Source of the DNA: Mesorhizobium sp. Root102
GTDB lineage: Bacteria; Pseudomonadota; Alphaproteobacteria; Rhizobiales; Rhizobiaceae
DNA: 64,000 nucleotides
Assembly (NCBI RefSeq): GCF_001425625.1
Contig: NZ_LMCP01000001.1
Span: 559,430-623,429, forward strand
Reading direction: 5' to 3'
Shown: positions 39,783 through 48,920 of the stretch, piece after piece
Numbering within the stretch: position 1 is the first letter of the stretch
How the letters are laid out: each line of letters starts with the position of its first letter
Notes under the pieces: model-generated
What the model was told of the DNA's origin: nothing
Database searches by the model: none
Seen by the model: the letters and a program-made list of their open reading frames with translations, nothing else
Translations under genes and position numbers: made by a program

Positions 39783-40496
39783 TTACTTTTCGGAATTCAT
39801 CACATAGAGGGCGCGCGAGCGTTCGAGATGCTTGATCATCGCCTTCTCGGCGCCGTCGGCATCCTTCTTCTCGATGCGGCCAATGATCTCTTCGTGCTCG
39901 GTCAGCGTGAACTGTTCCTTGCCGGTCCAGATTAGCATTTCGGTGTGATATTCCTTCAGCCAGCCAAGCATGGCCTCGCTGACGGCGACATAGATCGGGT
40001 TGCCCGATATCGCCGCGATCTGGGTATGGAATTTCATGTCGGCGGATATGAAGGCCTCGGAGTCGCCGCGAAAGCCCCGCTGTTCGGCAACGGTTGCCCT
40101 GAGCCGCTGCACATCCTCGGCGGTAGCCTTTTCGGCGGCTTCCCTGACCATGCCGCGCTCGAAGAAGATGCGCGCGGTCTTCAGGTGCTCAAGCGTGTCC
40201 TTCGACGACGACAGGATGATCTTGGCGGCGCCATCGACCTGCCTGATGATCGACTTGGCGGTCAGTTGCAGCACCTTGGCGCGTTCGCCATGCGAGATCG
40301 CGACCAGACCCATATTGCTCAGCGCCTGCATCGCCTCGCGAATCGCCGGCCTGCCGACCTCGAAGCGCTCCATCAGTTCGCGCTCAGAAGGCATGTCGTC
40401 GCCCGGCATCAACTCGCCGCTGGTGATCAGACGCTTCAGCCGCAAGAAGACCTCGTCGGAAAGCTTGCGTCGGACAATCGGTTCCGAACGGTTCAT
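39783..40496 (-). CDS. GntR/FadR-family regulator, NanR-like; candidate apiose-regulon repressor
   Basis: This 237-residue protein has the winged helix LPSERELM-type sequence (DMPSERELMERFEVGRPAIR) and the NanR-like wing ISHGERAKVLQLTAKSII, then an FCD domain (EHLKTARIFFERGMVREAAE, MKFHTQIAAISGNPIYVAV). It is convergent with ApnL and divergent from the RuBisCO-like gene. E. coli NanR binds GGTATA repeats; four promoters here carry TATACCA motifs, one of them (40611-40626) beside this gene. It is therefore the best candidate to control the apiose genes, perhaps sensing apionate or a phosphorylated product. Confidence 0.82.
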   Translation of the reverse strand: MNRSEPIVRRKLSDEVFLRLKRLITSGELMPGDDMPSERELMERFEVGRPAIREAMQALSNMGLVAISHGERAKVLQLTAKSIIRQVDGAAKIILSSSKDTLEHLKTARIFFERGMVREAAEKATAEDVQRLRATVAEQRGFRGDSEAFISADMKFHTQIAAISGNPIYVAVSEAMLGWLKEYHTEMLIWTGKEQFTLTEHEEIIGRIEKKDADGAEKAMIKHLERSRALYVMNSEK

Positions 40497-40610
40497 CGTC
40501 GCGAATCACTCCCTTGACCGGCCCCTATTTAGCATTGCTGACGCGGTTCCCGGAATGATTGTCCGTCAACCAGCCTTGTTTGGCGAGCAGGATATCGCTT
40601 GCAATACTTA

Positions 40611-40626
40611 TGTACTCATTATACCA
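40611..40626. promoter_or_regulatory. ATTATACCA-type operator, site D
   Basis: TGTACTCATTATACCA lies in the divergent gap between the NanR-like gene and the RuBisCO-like gene. A TTGCAA -35-like box precedes it at 40599-40604; the spacing to TATACC is 15 bp, slightly short. It shares ACTCATNATACCAG with site C. Confidence 0.6.
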
Positions 40627-40680
40627 GATTTCGAGATCGGGGAACTTTATTCGAATGCATTCGGCCTGAGACAGCAGACC

Positions 40681-41931
40681 ATGATCACCCTCACCTATCG
40701 CATCGAAACGCCTGGAAGCATCGAAGCGCTGGCGGCCAAGATCGCCAGCGACCAGTCGACCGGAACCTTCGTCGCGCTGCCCGGCGAGACCGAAGAGCTG
40801 AAGGCCCGGGTGGCGGCACGCGTGCTGGCGATCCGGCCTCTGCCCGACGCCGAGCGGTCGTCACTCCCCGATGGCGGCAACGGGCCGTTCAGGCGTGCGG
40901 ATGTCGACATCGCCTTTCCGTTCGATGCCATCGGCACCGACCTTGCAGCGCTGATGACGATTGCCATCGGCGGCACCTATTCGATCAAGGACCTCACAGG
41001 CATCCGCGTCGTCGACCTGAAGCTGCCGGAGGATTTTCGCGGCGCACATCCCGGCCCACAGTTCGGGGTCGCCGGCAGCCGCCGGCTGACCAATGTGACG
41101 GACCGCCCGATCATCGGCACGATCGTCAAGCCGGCGCTCGGATTGCGGCCGCACGAGACGGCGGCAATGGTGACGGAACTGATCGCCGCCGGCGTCGATT
41201 TCATCAAGGATGATGAAAAGCTGATGAGCCCGGCCTATTCTCCCCTGTCGGAACGGGTGAAGGCGATCATGCCGCTGATCCTCGACCACGAGCAGAAGAC
41301 CGGCAAGAAGGTGATGTACGCCTTCGGCATCTCGCACGCCGACCCCGACGAGATGATGCGCAACCATGATCTGGTGGCGAAGGCCGGCGGCAATTGCGCG
41401 GTTATCAACATCAATTCGATCGGGTTCAGCGGCATGGCGTTCCTGAGGAAGCGCTCCAGCCTGGTGCTGCATGCCCATCGCAATGGCTGGGACATCCTCA
41501 CCCGTCACCCGGGTCTTGGCATGGACTTCAAGGTCTGGCAGCAGTTCTGGCGGCTGCTCGGCGTCGACCAATTCCAGATCAACGGCATCGCCTCGAAATA
41601 CTGGGAGCCGGATGACTCTTTCGTCGAATCCTTCAAGGCCGTGACGACACCGATCTTCTCGCCTGAGGACTGCGCCTTGCCAGTGGCGGGCTCCGGCCAG
41701 TGGGGCGGCCAAGCGCCGGAGACATATGGGCGGACCGGCCGGACGGTCGATCTTCTTTACCTCTGCGGCGGCGGCATCGTCAGCCATCCGGACGGCCCGG
41801 GGGCCGGCGTGCGTGCCGTGCAGCAAGCCTGGCAAGCGGCCGTCGACGGCATTCCGCTAGCGGACTTCGCCCTGACCCATTCCGAACTGGCGCGATCGAT
41901 CGAAAAATTCGGCGACGGCAAGGCAGCCTGA
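40681..41931 (+). CDS. oiaX: RuBisCO-like protein, probable 3-oxo-isoapionate-4-phosphate decarboxylase
   Basis: This is a 416-residue form IV RuBisCO relative. It keeps the RuBisCO metal and carbamylation motif GVDFIKDDE (K176, D178, E179) and IVKPALGL (K150), with alanine where true RuBisCO has the second lysine of KPKLGL. LHAHRNG and GGIVSHPDGPGAGVRA are further family marks. In apionate pathways such proteins act on 3-oxo-isoapionate 4-phosphate, either as a decarboxylase (OiaX, giving L-erythrulose 1-phosphate) or a hydrolase (OiaT, giving glycolate and 3-phosphoglycerate). The isomerases EryH and EryI nearby favour OiaX. I start it at 40681, far inside a longer open frame. Confidence 0.7.
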   Translation: MITLTYRIETPGSIEALAAKIASDQSTGTFVALPGETEELKARVAARVLAIRPLPDAERSSLPDGGNGPFRRADVDIAFPFDAIGTDLAALMTIAIGGTYSIKDLTGIRVVDLKLPEDFRGAHPGPQFGVAGSRRLTNVTDRPIIGTIVKPALGLRPHETAAMVTELIAAGVDFIKDDEKLMSPAYSPLSERVKAIMPLILDHEQKTGKKVMYAFGISHADPDEMMRNHDLVAKAGGNCAVININSIGFSGMAFLRKRSSLVLHAHRNGWDILTRHPGLGMDFKVWQQFWRLLGVDQFQINGIASKYWEPDDSFVESFKAVTTPIFSPEDCALPVAGSGQWGGQAPETYGRTGRTVDLLYLCGGGIVSHPDGPGAGVRAVQQAWQAAVDGIPLADFALTHSELARSIEKFGDGKAA

Positions 41932-41935
41932 AGCC

Positions 41936-43270
41936 ATGCAAGACCTGCTTCTCAGCTATTATGGCGACGACCTGACCGGCTCGACCGACGTCATGGAGGC
42001 GCTCGAACTCGGCGGTGTGCCGACCGTGCTGTTCATGCGCCAGCCGGACGCAGCCTTGCTGTCGCGATTCGCGCACTGCCAGGCGATCGGACTGGCCGGC
42101 ACCAGCCGCAGCGAGACGCCGCAATGGATGGACACGCATCTGCGCGAAGCCTTTGCCTGGCTGAAAACGTTCAACGCCGCGATCTGCCACTACAAGGTCT
42201 GCTCGACCTTCGATTCCAGCCCGACGATCGGCAGCATCGGCCGGGCCATCGAGATCGGTCGCTCGGTCTTCGCGCAGGACAGCGTGCCGCTGCTGGTCGG
42301 CGCGCCGCAGCTCAAGCGCTACACCGCCTTCGGCCATCTGTTCGCCGCCTATCGCGACCAATATTTTCGCATCGACCGCCACCCGGTGATGAGCCGCCAT
42401 CCGACAACGCCGATGGATGAGTCCGATCTGCTGATCCATCTGTCGCGGCAGACTGCCCTGAGCTCCGAGCTGGTCGACATCGCAACGCTACAGTCCGCGT
42501 CGCGGTCGGCGGCGTTCGATCGCCTGACCGGAAACGGCACCGCCATCGTGCTTGTCGATGTCGACAATCTGGAAACGCAGGCCCTGGCCGGCAAGGAGCT
42601 GTGGCGCATCCGCAAGCCAGGCGGTTCTTTTGTCGTCGGCTCGTCCGGGGTCGAGTATGCGTTGCTGGCCGAATGGGCGTCGAATGACATCGTCAGCGCT
42701 GGACCAGGCTTCACGCCGCCGGGCGTTGCCGACCGGATAGCCGTCATGTCGGGCAGTTGCTCGCCGACCACCGAACGACAGATCCGGCATGCCCTGACCG
42801 ACGGCTTCGACGGCATCGAAATCGATCCGGTCGAACTGGTTTCGGAGGCTTCGGGGCAGGCGATCGCGCGCGCGACGGCAAGCGGCCGTGCCAGTCTGCA
42901 AGCCGGGCACAGCGTCATCCTCTACACCGCGCTTGGTCCCACTGCCGACAGGGGCGCCGAAATCGACCGGCAGGAAGGCGCCCGCCACAAGCTTGGCCGC
43001 GGCCTCGGCAAAATCCTTCGCGGTCTGACGATCGAACAGAGCCTGCGGCGCGTGGTCATCGCCGGCGGCGACACGTCGAGCCATGCACTCGGCGAGATGG
43101 GTGTCGATGCCCTGACAATTCGCATGCCGCTGCCCTCTTCGCCGGGTTCCCCACTTTGCGTTGCCCATTCGCGCGTCAAGGCGATCGACGGACTGGAGGT
43201 TGCGCTCAAGGGCGGCCAGGTCGGAACCGATCGCTATTTCTCAGCCATCCGCGACGGCCTCGGCGGCTGA
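41936..43270 (+). CDS. oiaK: DUF1537-family four-carbon/apionate acid kinase, probable 3-oxo-isoapionate kinase
   Basis: This 444-residue kinase has the two DUF1537 halves: an N-terminal substrate-binding domain beginning LLSYYGDDLTGSTDVMEALE and a C-terminal nucleotide-binding domain with RRVVIAGGDTSSHALGEMGV. Family members phosphorylate threonate, erythronate, denominated four-carbon acids or 3-oxo-isoapionate. Next to a RuBisCO-like protein and with ApnO and ApnL present, OiaK is the best fit. The ATG follows the previous stop by 4 nt. Confidence 0.78.
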   Translation: MQDLLLSYYGDDLTGSTDVMEALELGGVPTVLFMRQPDAALLSRFAHCQAIGLAGTSRSETPQWMDTHLREAFAWLKTFNAAICHYKVCSTFDSSPTIGSIGRAIEIGRSVFAQDSVPLLVGAPQLKRYTAFGHLFAAYRDQYFRIDRHPVMSRHPTTPMDESDLLIHLSRQTALSSELVDIATLQSASRSAAFDRLTGNGTAIVLVDVDNLETQALAGKELWRIRKPGGSFVVGSSGVEYALLAEWASNDIVSAGPGFTPPGVADRIAVMSGSCSPTTERQIRHALTDGFDGIEIDPVELVSEASGQAIARATASGRASLQAGHSVILYTALGPTADRGAEIDRQEGARHKLGRGLGKILRGLTIEQSLRRVVIAGGDTSSHALGEMGVDALTIRMPLPSSPGSPLCVAHSRVKAIDGLEVALKGGQVGTDRYFSAIRDGLGG

Positions 43271-43399
43271 AACAGCCGGTGCCTGCGTCCAGGTGCTGAC
43301 GGGCGGGAACGCCTCTGTGCACGAAATGCTCCTTGCCGGGTGGAAATCCCGGTAACACCCGGTATTATCTGCGAAAATACCGAAATCGGGAGGATGCGG

Positions 43400-44407
43400 G
43401 TGCAGACCAAGAAGATCATCAACGACGGCAACCGCGCCGTCGACGAGATGCTGGAAGGCATCCTGGCAGCGCATCCCCGCCATCTCAAGAGCGTGGACGG
43501 CAGTCCACGCTCCATCATCGCCCGCGACGGACCGCGCCTGGGCAAGGTAGGCCTCGTGATTGGCGGCGGCTCGGGCCACGAGCCGAGCTTTCTCGGCTTC
43601 GTCGGCAAGGGGTTGGCTGACGCGGCGGCCATCGGCAACGTCTTCGCCTCGCCGCCGCCAGACCCGATCCTCGAATGCGCCAAGGCGGTCAGCGGCGGCG
43701 CCGGCGTCCTGTTCATGTACGGCAACTATGCCGGCGACGTGATGAATTTCGACATGGCCGCCGAGATGGCTGCGATGGATGACATCGAGGTGCGCACGGT
43801 GCTGAGCACCGACGATGTGGCCTCGGCGCCCCTTGGCGACAGGCACAAGAGGCGCGGCGTCGCCGGCAATTTCTTCATCTTCAAGGCGGCTGGCGCCGCC
43901 TGCGACCGGATGCTGTCCTTCGACGAATGCGAGCGCATCGCTGGCAAGGCCAACGACCATACCTTCACCATGGGCGTGGCCCTGTCGCCTTGTTCGCTGC
44001 CGCAGACCCGCCGGCCGAATTTCGAGATCGGGTCGGACGAGATGGAGATCGGCATGGGCATCCATGGCGAGCCCGGCATCGCGCGCGAAAAGTTGAAAAC
44101 AGCCGACGAGATCACCGACGAGATGCTGGACAGGATCCTCGACGAGATGGCGCCGACGCGCGGTGACAAGGTCGCGGTGCTCGTCAACTCGCTGGGCTCG
44201 ACGCCGCTGATGGAACTCTACATTATGAACCGGCGGGTGAAGCAGAGGCTCGATGACATAGGTGTGTCCATCCACGCAAGCTGGGTCGGCAATTACTGCA
44301 CCTCGCTCGAGATGGCCGGGGCCTCGCTCACTCTGCATCGGCTGGACGGCGAGTTGCAGACGATGCTGGACCACCCTTGCGACTGCGCCATGTTTCGCGC
44401 CGGCTAA
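43400..44407 (+). CDS. dhaK: Dihydroxyacetone kinase subunit DhaK-like
   Basis: This 335-residue protein matches DhaK: VGLVIGGGSGHEPSFLGFVG, GVLFMYGNYAGDVMNFDMA, VAGNFFIFKAAGAA, and MGIHGEPGI, which holds the substrate-site histidine region. I use the GTG at 43400, 6 nt after GGGAGG; an ATG at 43394 abuts that sequence and is less likely. DhaK binds the ketose and receives phosphate through DhaL. In this region the natural substrate could be L-erythrulose or dihydroxyacetone. A hairpin (43360-43382) precedes it. Confidence 0.85.
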   Translation: MQTKKIINDGNRAVDEMLEGILAAHPRHLKSVDGSPRSIIARDGPRLGKVGLVIGGGSGHEPSFLGFVGKGLADAAAIGNVFASPPPDPILECAKAVSGGAGVLFMYGNYAGDVMNFDMAAEMAAMDDIEVRTVLSTDDVASAPLGDRHKRRGVAGNFFIFKAAGAACDRMLSFDECERIAGKANDHTFTMGVALSPCSLPQTRRPNFEIGSDEMEIGMGIHGEPGIAREKLKTADEITDEMLDRILDEMAPTRGDKVAVLVNSLGSTPLMELYIMNRRVKQRLDDIGVSIHASWVGNYCTSLEMAGASLTLHRLDGELQTMLDHPCDCAMFRAG

Positions 44408-44434
44408 ATCTGCTCCTCGTCAAGGGACAATAGC

Positions 44435-45076
44435 ATGACGACAATCGACACCGCCCGCCTTGTTGCGATGTTCGCAGCGATCGCAACCGCCATGTCAGCC
44501 GACAGGGACCGGCTGTGCGCGCTTGACGGGGTTATCGGCGACGCCGACCACGGCATTGCGATGGAGCTTGGATTCTCCGCGGCACGCGATGCGGTAGCCG
44601 CACTGGATGCTGGCGCGACCGATCCGACCACTTTGCTCAACACAGCGGCAAAGTCGTTCCTGAACGCCGTCGGCGCCTCCTCCGGCCCGCTCTATGCCAC
44701 CGCCTTCATGCGTGGCGCGGCGGCCGTCAAGGGCAAGACGACGCTTGACGACGCGGACGTGGTTGCCCTGTTCCAGGCCATGGCCAAGGGCATTCAGGAT
44801 CGCGGCAAGTCCGTATCAGGCGAAAAGACGATGATCGATGCATGGGCGCCGGCAGCGCATGCGGCGGGCGAAGCGCTGGCCTCCGGCAAGGGTTTGGCGG
44901 GCAGTCTCGAGGCTGCGGGGCAGGCTGCAAAGGCGGGCGCGGAAGCGACCAAGGCGATGGTTGCCACCAAGGGCCGGGCATCGCGCCTCGGCGAGCGCTC
45001 GCTTGGCCATATGGACCCGGGCGCCGCGTCCGCCGTCACCGTGATCGAGGCGATGCGGATCGCCTTGACCAGTTAG
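44435..45076 (+). CDS. dhaL: Dihydroxyacetone kinase subunit DhaL-like
   Basis: This 213-residue all-helical ADP/ATP-binding subunit has the metal-binding aspartates in LCALDGVIGDADHGIAM (D31, D36, D38), then NAVGASSGPLYATAFMRGAA and the C-terminal GRASRLGERSLGHMDPGAAS. It partners DhaK, whose gene ends 27 nt upstream. No PTS phosphate donor subunit DhaM is present, so the pair may use ATP directly or an unlinked DhaM. It ends the plus-strand operon, converging on the ery operon. Confidence 0.88.
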   Translation: MTTIDTARLVAMFAAIATAMSADRDRLCALDGVIGDADHGIAMELGFSAARDAVAALDAGATDPTTLLNTAAKSFLNAVGASSGPLYATAFMRGAAAVKGKTTLDDADVVALFQAMAKGIQDRGKSVSGEKTMIDAWAPAAHAAGEALASGKGLAGSLEAAGQAAKAGAEATKAMVATKGRASRLGERSLGHMDPGAASAVTVIEAMRIALTS

Positions 45077-45101
45077 CTCCGTAGCGGATCGCTTGCGCCT
45101 T

Positions 45102-45539
45102 TCAGCGCTTGGCGTCGAGCTTGTCGACGGCCTGCACGTTTGCGGCAGAGGGGCCGTTCGGATCGAACTCCGAGGCCAGCCACGCGTCGGCGATCGATTT
45201 CGCCAGTTCGGGACCGATGACGCGGGCACCCATGGTGATGATCTGGGCGTTGTTGGACTTGGCGGCGCGCTCCGCGGAATAGGTATCGTGGGTCAACGCG
45301 GCGCGAATGCCCGGCACCTTGTTGGCGGAGATGCTGACGCCGATGCCGGTGCCGCAAAACAGGATGGCCCGGTCGTAATTGCCGTCGAGAATTTCGTGAC
45401 CGACCTTGGCGGCGATATCGGCGTAGAATCCGGCCTGGCTGAGGTCGACGACCTGCAGCTCCGGCTTGCTGGCGAGATGCTTGGCGATGACGTCGAGCAG
45501 CGGCTTGCCGGCACTGTCGGCTCCGAGTGCGATCTTCAT
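45102..45539 (-). CDS. eryI: RpiB-family D-erythrulose-4-phosphate isomerase
   Basis: This 145-residue RpiB/LacB isomerase has [13 protein letters not shown] at the N-terminus, the catalytic cysteine in [16 protein letters not shown] (C62) and the HD pair in [13 protein letters not shown]. The ATG at 45539 follows AAGGAG. In Brucella erythritol catabolism EryI converts D-erythrulose 4-phosphate to D-erythrose 4-phosphate; DerI is the name used in apiose pathways. It is the last gene of the ery operon and lies tail to tail with dhaL. Confidence 0.87.
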   Translation of the reverse strand: MKIALGADSAGKPLLDVIAKHLASKPELQVVDLSQAGFYADIAAKVGHEILDGNYDRAILFCGTGIGVSISANKVPGIRAALTHDTYSAERAAKSNNAQIITMGARVIGPELAKSIADAWLASEFDPNGPSAANVQAVDKLDAKR

Positions 45540-45583
45540 GACAATAAACTCCTTTGCTTTTGTCTCTATCTCTTTGATTTGAC

Positions 45584-45630
45584 GCAATTCCGGACGGAAA
45601 ACCGCTTTACACTTTTCCTGGAATTGCTCT
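45584..45630. repeat. 47-bp palindromic intergenic repeat, copy 2
   Basis: This copy of the element at 25735-25781 has the same GCAATTCC and GGAATTGC ends and differs internally at a few positions. It lies inside the ery operon, in the gap between eryH and eryI, so it is transcribed and can fold in the mRNA. Confidence 0.75.
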
Positions 45631-45633
45631 GGG

Positions 45634-46401
45634 TCAGCGCGCGATGGCGGCCGACGCCTTTTTCAGAATGTCGATATAGCCTTCCGCTTGCCACGCCGAG
45701 CGGCCAATGAACAGGCCATCGATATGCGGCTGACCGATCAGCTCAGCCGCATTGCCGGGATTGACGCTGCCGCCGTAAAGCACAGGTGGGGTAACCGGCA
45801 ACCGGTCGGCGGCGACCTTCTTGATCAGTGCCTGCCGCTTGTCGGCATAGTCGGCGCTTGCGGGAATGCCCTTCTCGCCGATTGCCCAGACCGGCTCGTA
45901 GGCAAAGAGGATTTCTGACTTCAGTTGATCGCCGCTCAGCTCTTGCAGCGCACCGAGAACCTGCGCCGTCAACACCGCCTCGGCGCGGCCGGATTCACGC
46001 TCAGCCAGCGTCTCGCCGACGCAAATCAGCGGCACGAAGCCGTGCCTGACTGCGGCCGCCGTCTTCAGTCCGACAGTCGCATCCGTTTCGCTGAAATGCT
46101 CGCGGCGCTCGCTATGGCCGAGTTCGATCAGGTCGACCCCGCAATCCTTCAACATCACCGGCGAGACCTCGCCCGTCCAGGCGCCGGCGTCGGCCCAATG
46201 CATGTTCTGGGCGCCGACTTTCACGCGGGTCTTGGCCAGCGCCGCCTTGACCTGGCGCGCTGAGGTGAATGGCGGAATGACGAAAGGCTGTATCGCCTGA
46301 TCGAAGTCAGGCACGAAGGCCGCCAGCGCATCCGCGAACTGCAACGCCTCCGCCAGCGTCTTGTTCATCTTCCAGCTCGTGCCGACCCAATATGGGGCCA
46401 T
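45634..46401 (-). CDS. eryH: Triose-phosphate-isomerase-like tetrulose-phosphate isomerase
   Basis: This 255-residue TIM homologue has the catalytic residues K11 (GTSWKMNKT), H96 ([12 protein letters not shown]) and E169 ([10 protein letters not shown]). EryH/TpiB (LerI in apiose pathways) isomerises L-erythrulose 1-phosphate to D-erythrulose 4-phosphate. Its place between eryC and eryI identifies it as the ery paralogue and not the glycolytic TIM. It could serve both the erythritol branch and the adjacent apiose branch. Confidence 0.87.
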   Translation of the reverse strand: MAPYWVGTSWKMNKTLAEALQFADALAAFVPDFDQAIQPFVIPPFTSARQVKAALAKTRVKVGAQNMHWADAGAWTGEVSPVMLKDCGVDLIELGHSERREHFSETDATVGLKTAAAVRHGFVPLICVGETLAERESGRAEAVLTAQVLGALQELSGDQLKSEILFAYEPVWAIGEKGIPASADYADKRQALIKKVAADRLPVTPPVLYGGSVNPGNAAELIGQPHIDGLFIGRSAWQAEGYIDILKKASAAIAR

Positions 46402-46464
46402 TCATTTTCTCCTTCGATACTTTCGCGGCCGACATCGAAGCCGGCTCTCGGGCGACGTATTCGC

Positions 46465-47403
46465 TCAGGCTCGAGGCTTGAGACTGTCGCGGCCACTGTC
46501 GATGTGAGGCGCCCAGAAATCCACCGACTCGCGGATCATCTCGATAACCTGATGATCCACCGGTTCCCTCTCCCTGAAGGAAAGTTCAAGGCAAATTTCG
46601 TTGTCGGTTCCGCCGCCCTGGCGAACCGCATCCAGCAGCTTTTGCGGAAGTATACGGCCATCCTTGTTGTAAGCAGCCGTGAACGGCCAGTGGCCGCCCT
46701 TGTTCATGGACGACTGCTTGATGTGGATGATCGGCGACTGCAATGGAAACGCTTTCGCCCAAGCATAGGGATCGGTATCGGCGGGATCGGGCGAGGTCAC
46801 GTCGCCATGATCGATATCCACCATCATCTTCATCGGTAGGGGCAGCTTCGCAGCATCGATGGCGCCTTGCAGCGTGATGCAGCTTTCGATCGTGTGGCCG
46901 AACTCGCGGCCGACCGACATCGGCTCCCAGAACAGGTAGGTCAGGCCCGCCGCCCTGGCGTGCTCGGCCACCTCGCGCCAGCATTCGAGCGCGGTGTCGA
47001 GCAATGCCGCCCGCCGTTGCGGATCGTCAAAATCCTTGTAGGTGAAGATGGCGAACTGCGTGCCCATGCCCGACGCGCCAAGTTCGGCGGAAATATCGGC
47101 AAACGTCTTGAACCAGTCGACATAGTAGCGCCGGACATCGGCATCCGGGTGGCCGAAATGGTTGAGCCGGCCATAGGGTCCGGTCATGCCGGAGGTGATC
47201 CGCACGCCGGTCCGCGCCAGGGCGCTGTTGAACCGGCGCAGGAATTTGGCAATCGTCGCCGCCGGCCAACCCGGATTGACGAATTCATGCGTCAGCTGCA
47301 CGTCGCGGATGCCGATGCCATAGGCGATCGCATCGATCAAATCGTCTGGATCGGCGAAGCGATTGACCAGTGGATTGGTGTTGAGGGAGAGCGTGAAGGC
47401 CAT
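46465..47403 (-). CDS. eryC: Xylose-isomerase-like erythrulose-1-phosphate 3-epimerase
   Basis: This 312-residue AP-endonuclease-2-type TIM barrel begins MAFTLSLNTNPLVNRFADPD and contains TGPYGRLNHFGHPDADVRRY and ICLELSFREREPVDHQVIE, which match EryC as I remember it from Brucella. The likely metal ligands are in EPMSVGREFG, DIDHGD, HIKQS and LELSF. EryC epimerises D-erythrulose 1-phosphate to L-erythrulose 1-phosphate. Its ATG overlaps the eryB stop by one base. OiaC belongs to the same fold but the sequence here is EryC-like. Confidence 0.85.
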   Translation of the reverse strand: MAFTLSLNTNPLVNRFADPDDLIDAIAYGIGIRDVQLTHEFVNPGWPAATIAKFLRRFNSALARTGVRITSGMTGPYGRLNHFGHPDADVRRYYVDWFKTFADISAELGASGMGTQFAIFTYKDFDDPQRRAALLDTALECWREVAEHARAAGLTYLFWEPMSVGREFGHTIESCITLQGAIDAAKLPLPMKMMVDIDHGDVTSPDPADTDPYAWAKAFPLQSPIIHIKQSSMNKGGHWPFTAAYNKDGRILPQKLLDAVRQGGGTDNEICLELSFREREPVDHQVIEMIRESVDFWAPHIDSGRDSLKPRA

Positions 47404-48920
47404 CAGTCTGCCGTCGCCATGATGTTACCGAACCAGTCTTCGAAAATTTCGCGCTCGGCTGCATTGATATGCAGGCCATGTTTGGTGCGGCGTTCCAGTA
47501 TATCGGCTGATGTGCCGGCCCATTCGGTTTCAACCAGGAACCTAGCCTCCCGTTCATACAGATCGGGCCCGAAGCGGCGGCCGAGATCCGCCTCGCTATG
47601 CGCGCCGGCCAGCAATTGTCTGGCGCGGGTGCCATAGCTTCGAGCGTAGTGTTTCACCAGCGACGAGCCGAGCCACGAAAACTCGGCATGTAAGTCGCTC
47701 AGGAACTGCTCGAAGTCCGCATTGGGCAGGTCGCCCCCCGGCAAGGGAATTTTGGCCGTCCAGGCTTTCTTCATCGTCGGAAAGAACGGTTGGATCTTTT
47801 CCAGCGCATGTTCGGACAGCTTGCGGAAGGTGGTGATCTTGCCACCGAACACCGAAAGCAGCGGCGCGTTGCCATTGGAGGCGTCGAGTTCGAAAATATA
47901 GTCGCGCGTCACCGCGCTTGGATTGTCGGCATTGTCGTCATAGAGCGGACGCACGCCCGAGAAACTGTAGACCACGTCCTGTGGCGTCAGCTGCCGCTTG
48001 AAATAGCGATTGACCACCTTGATCAGATAGTCGACTTCGCTTGCCTCGGCCGCCACTTCCTCGGGCCTGCCTTCGTAGGGAATGTCGGTGGTGCCGATCA
48101 GCGCCAGATCGTTCTCATACGGGTTGACGAAAATCACCCGCTTGTCGTTGTTCTGAATGAGATAGGCCTGCCGCCCCTCCCAGAATTTGGGCACGACGAT
48201 ATGGCTGCCTTTCACCAGACGAACATTGCGGGTGGAATTCTGCCCGGCGACGCGGCCGACAATGTCGTTGACCCAGGGGCCGGCTGCGTTGACCAGCGCA
48301 CGCGCGCGGACTTTCGTTACCGCACCCGTGCGACCGTCTTGCATGTCGATCGACCATAATCCGTCTTCGCGGCGCGCCGCGACACAGGCTGTGCGCGTGA
48401 GCACCCTTGCGCCGCGCTGCTTGGCGTCCAGAGCGTTGAGCAGCACCAGGCGCGCATCGTCGACCCAGCAATCGGAATATTCGAAACCGCGCTTGAATTC
48501 ATCCTTGATTGGCGCCCCCTCCGGCGCTGTCGCCAGGTTCAGCGTTCTTGTCCCCGGCAACCGCTTGCGGCCGCCAAGGTGGTCGTAGAGAAACAGTCCG
48601 AGCCGGACCAGCCATGCCGGCCTGTCTTGCGGGCTGTGCGGAAGGACGAAGCGCATCGGCCAGATGATGTGCGGCGCCGCCTCGAGCAGCACCTCGCGCT
48701 CGATCAATGCTTCGCGAACCAGCCTGAATTCATAATATTCGAGGTAGCGCAGGCCGCCATGCACCAGCTTGCCGGAGCGCGAACTGGTGCCTTGCGCGAG
48801 ATCGTCCTTTTCGCACAGGATGACGGACAGCCCGCGACCTGCCGCATCACGCGCTATGCCGGCCCCATTGACGCCGCCGCCGATCACGAAGAGATCGACG
48901 ACATCTGTTGTATTGCTCAA
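47403..48920 (-). CDS. eryB: FAD-dependent D-erythritol 1-phosphate dehydrogenase
   Basis: This protein of about 505 residues belongs to the glycerol-3-phosphate dehydrogenase group: FVIGGGVNGAGIARDAAGRG binds FAD, then GTSSRSGKLVHGGLRYLEYY, NAAGPWVNDIVG and SVFGGKITTFRKLSEHAL. EryB oxidises erythritol phosphate to erythrulose 1-phosphate at the membrane. The frame is open to an ATG at 48956 inside eryA, but a TTG at 48920, 8 nt after AGGAG and overlapping the eryA TGA, gives the natural N-terminus and is preferred. Confidence 0.85.
   Translation of the reverse strand: MSNTTDVVDLFVIGGGVNGAGIARDAAGRGLSVILCEKDDLAQGTSSRSGKLVHGGLRYLEYYEFRLVREALIEREVLLEAAPHIIWPMRFVLPHSPQDRPAWLVRLGLFLYDHLGGRKRLPGTRTLNLATAPEGAPIKDEFKRGFEYSDCWVDDARLVLLNALDAKQRGARVLTRTACVAARREDGLWSIDMQDGRTGAVTKVRARALVNAAGPWVNDIVGRVAGQNSTRNVRLVKGSHIVVPKFWEGRQAYLIQNNDKRVIFVNPYENDLALIGTTDIPYEGRPEEVAAEASEVDYLIKVVNRYFKRQLTPQDVVYSFSGVRPLYDDNADNPSAVTRDYIFELDASNGNAPLLSVFGGKITTFRKLSEHALEKIQPFFPTMKKAWTAKIPLPGGDLPNADFEQFLSDLHAEFSWLGSSLVKHYARSYGTRARQLLAGAHSEADLGRRFGPDLYEREARFLVETEWAGTSADILERRTKHGLHINAAEREIFEDWFGNIMATAD

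Noticed and set aside
43360-43382. CGGTATT/AATACCG hairpin before dhaK as a fifth ATTATACCA-type operator
   Set aside because: It lacks the ATTATACCA core and the half-sites differ in spacing; it may simply be an mRNA hairpin after oiaK.
46465-47403. 3-oxo-isoapionate decarboxylase (OiaC) instead of EryC
   Set aside because: Same fold, but the N-terminal and GPYGRLNHFGHPD segments agree with EryC and the gene lies between eryB and eryH.
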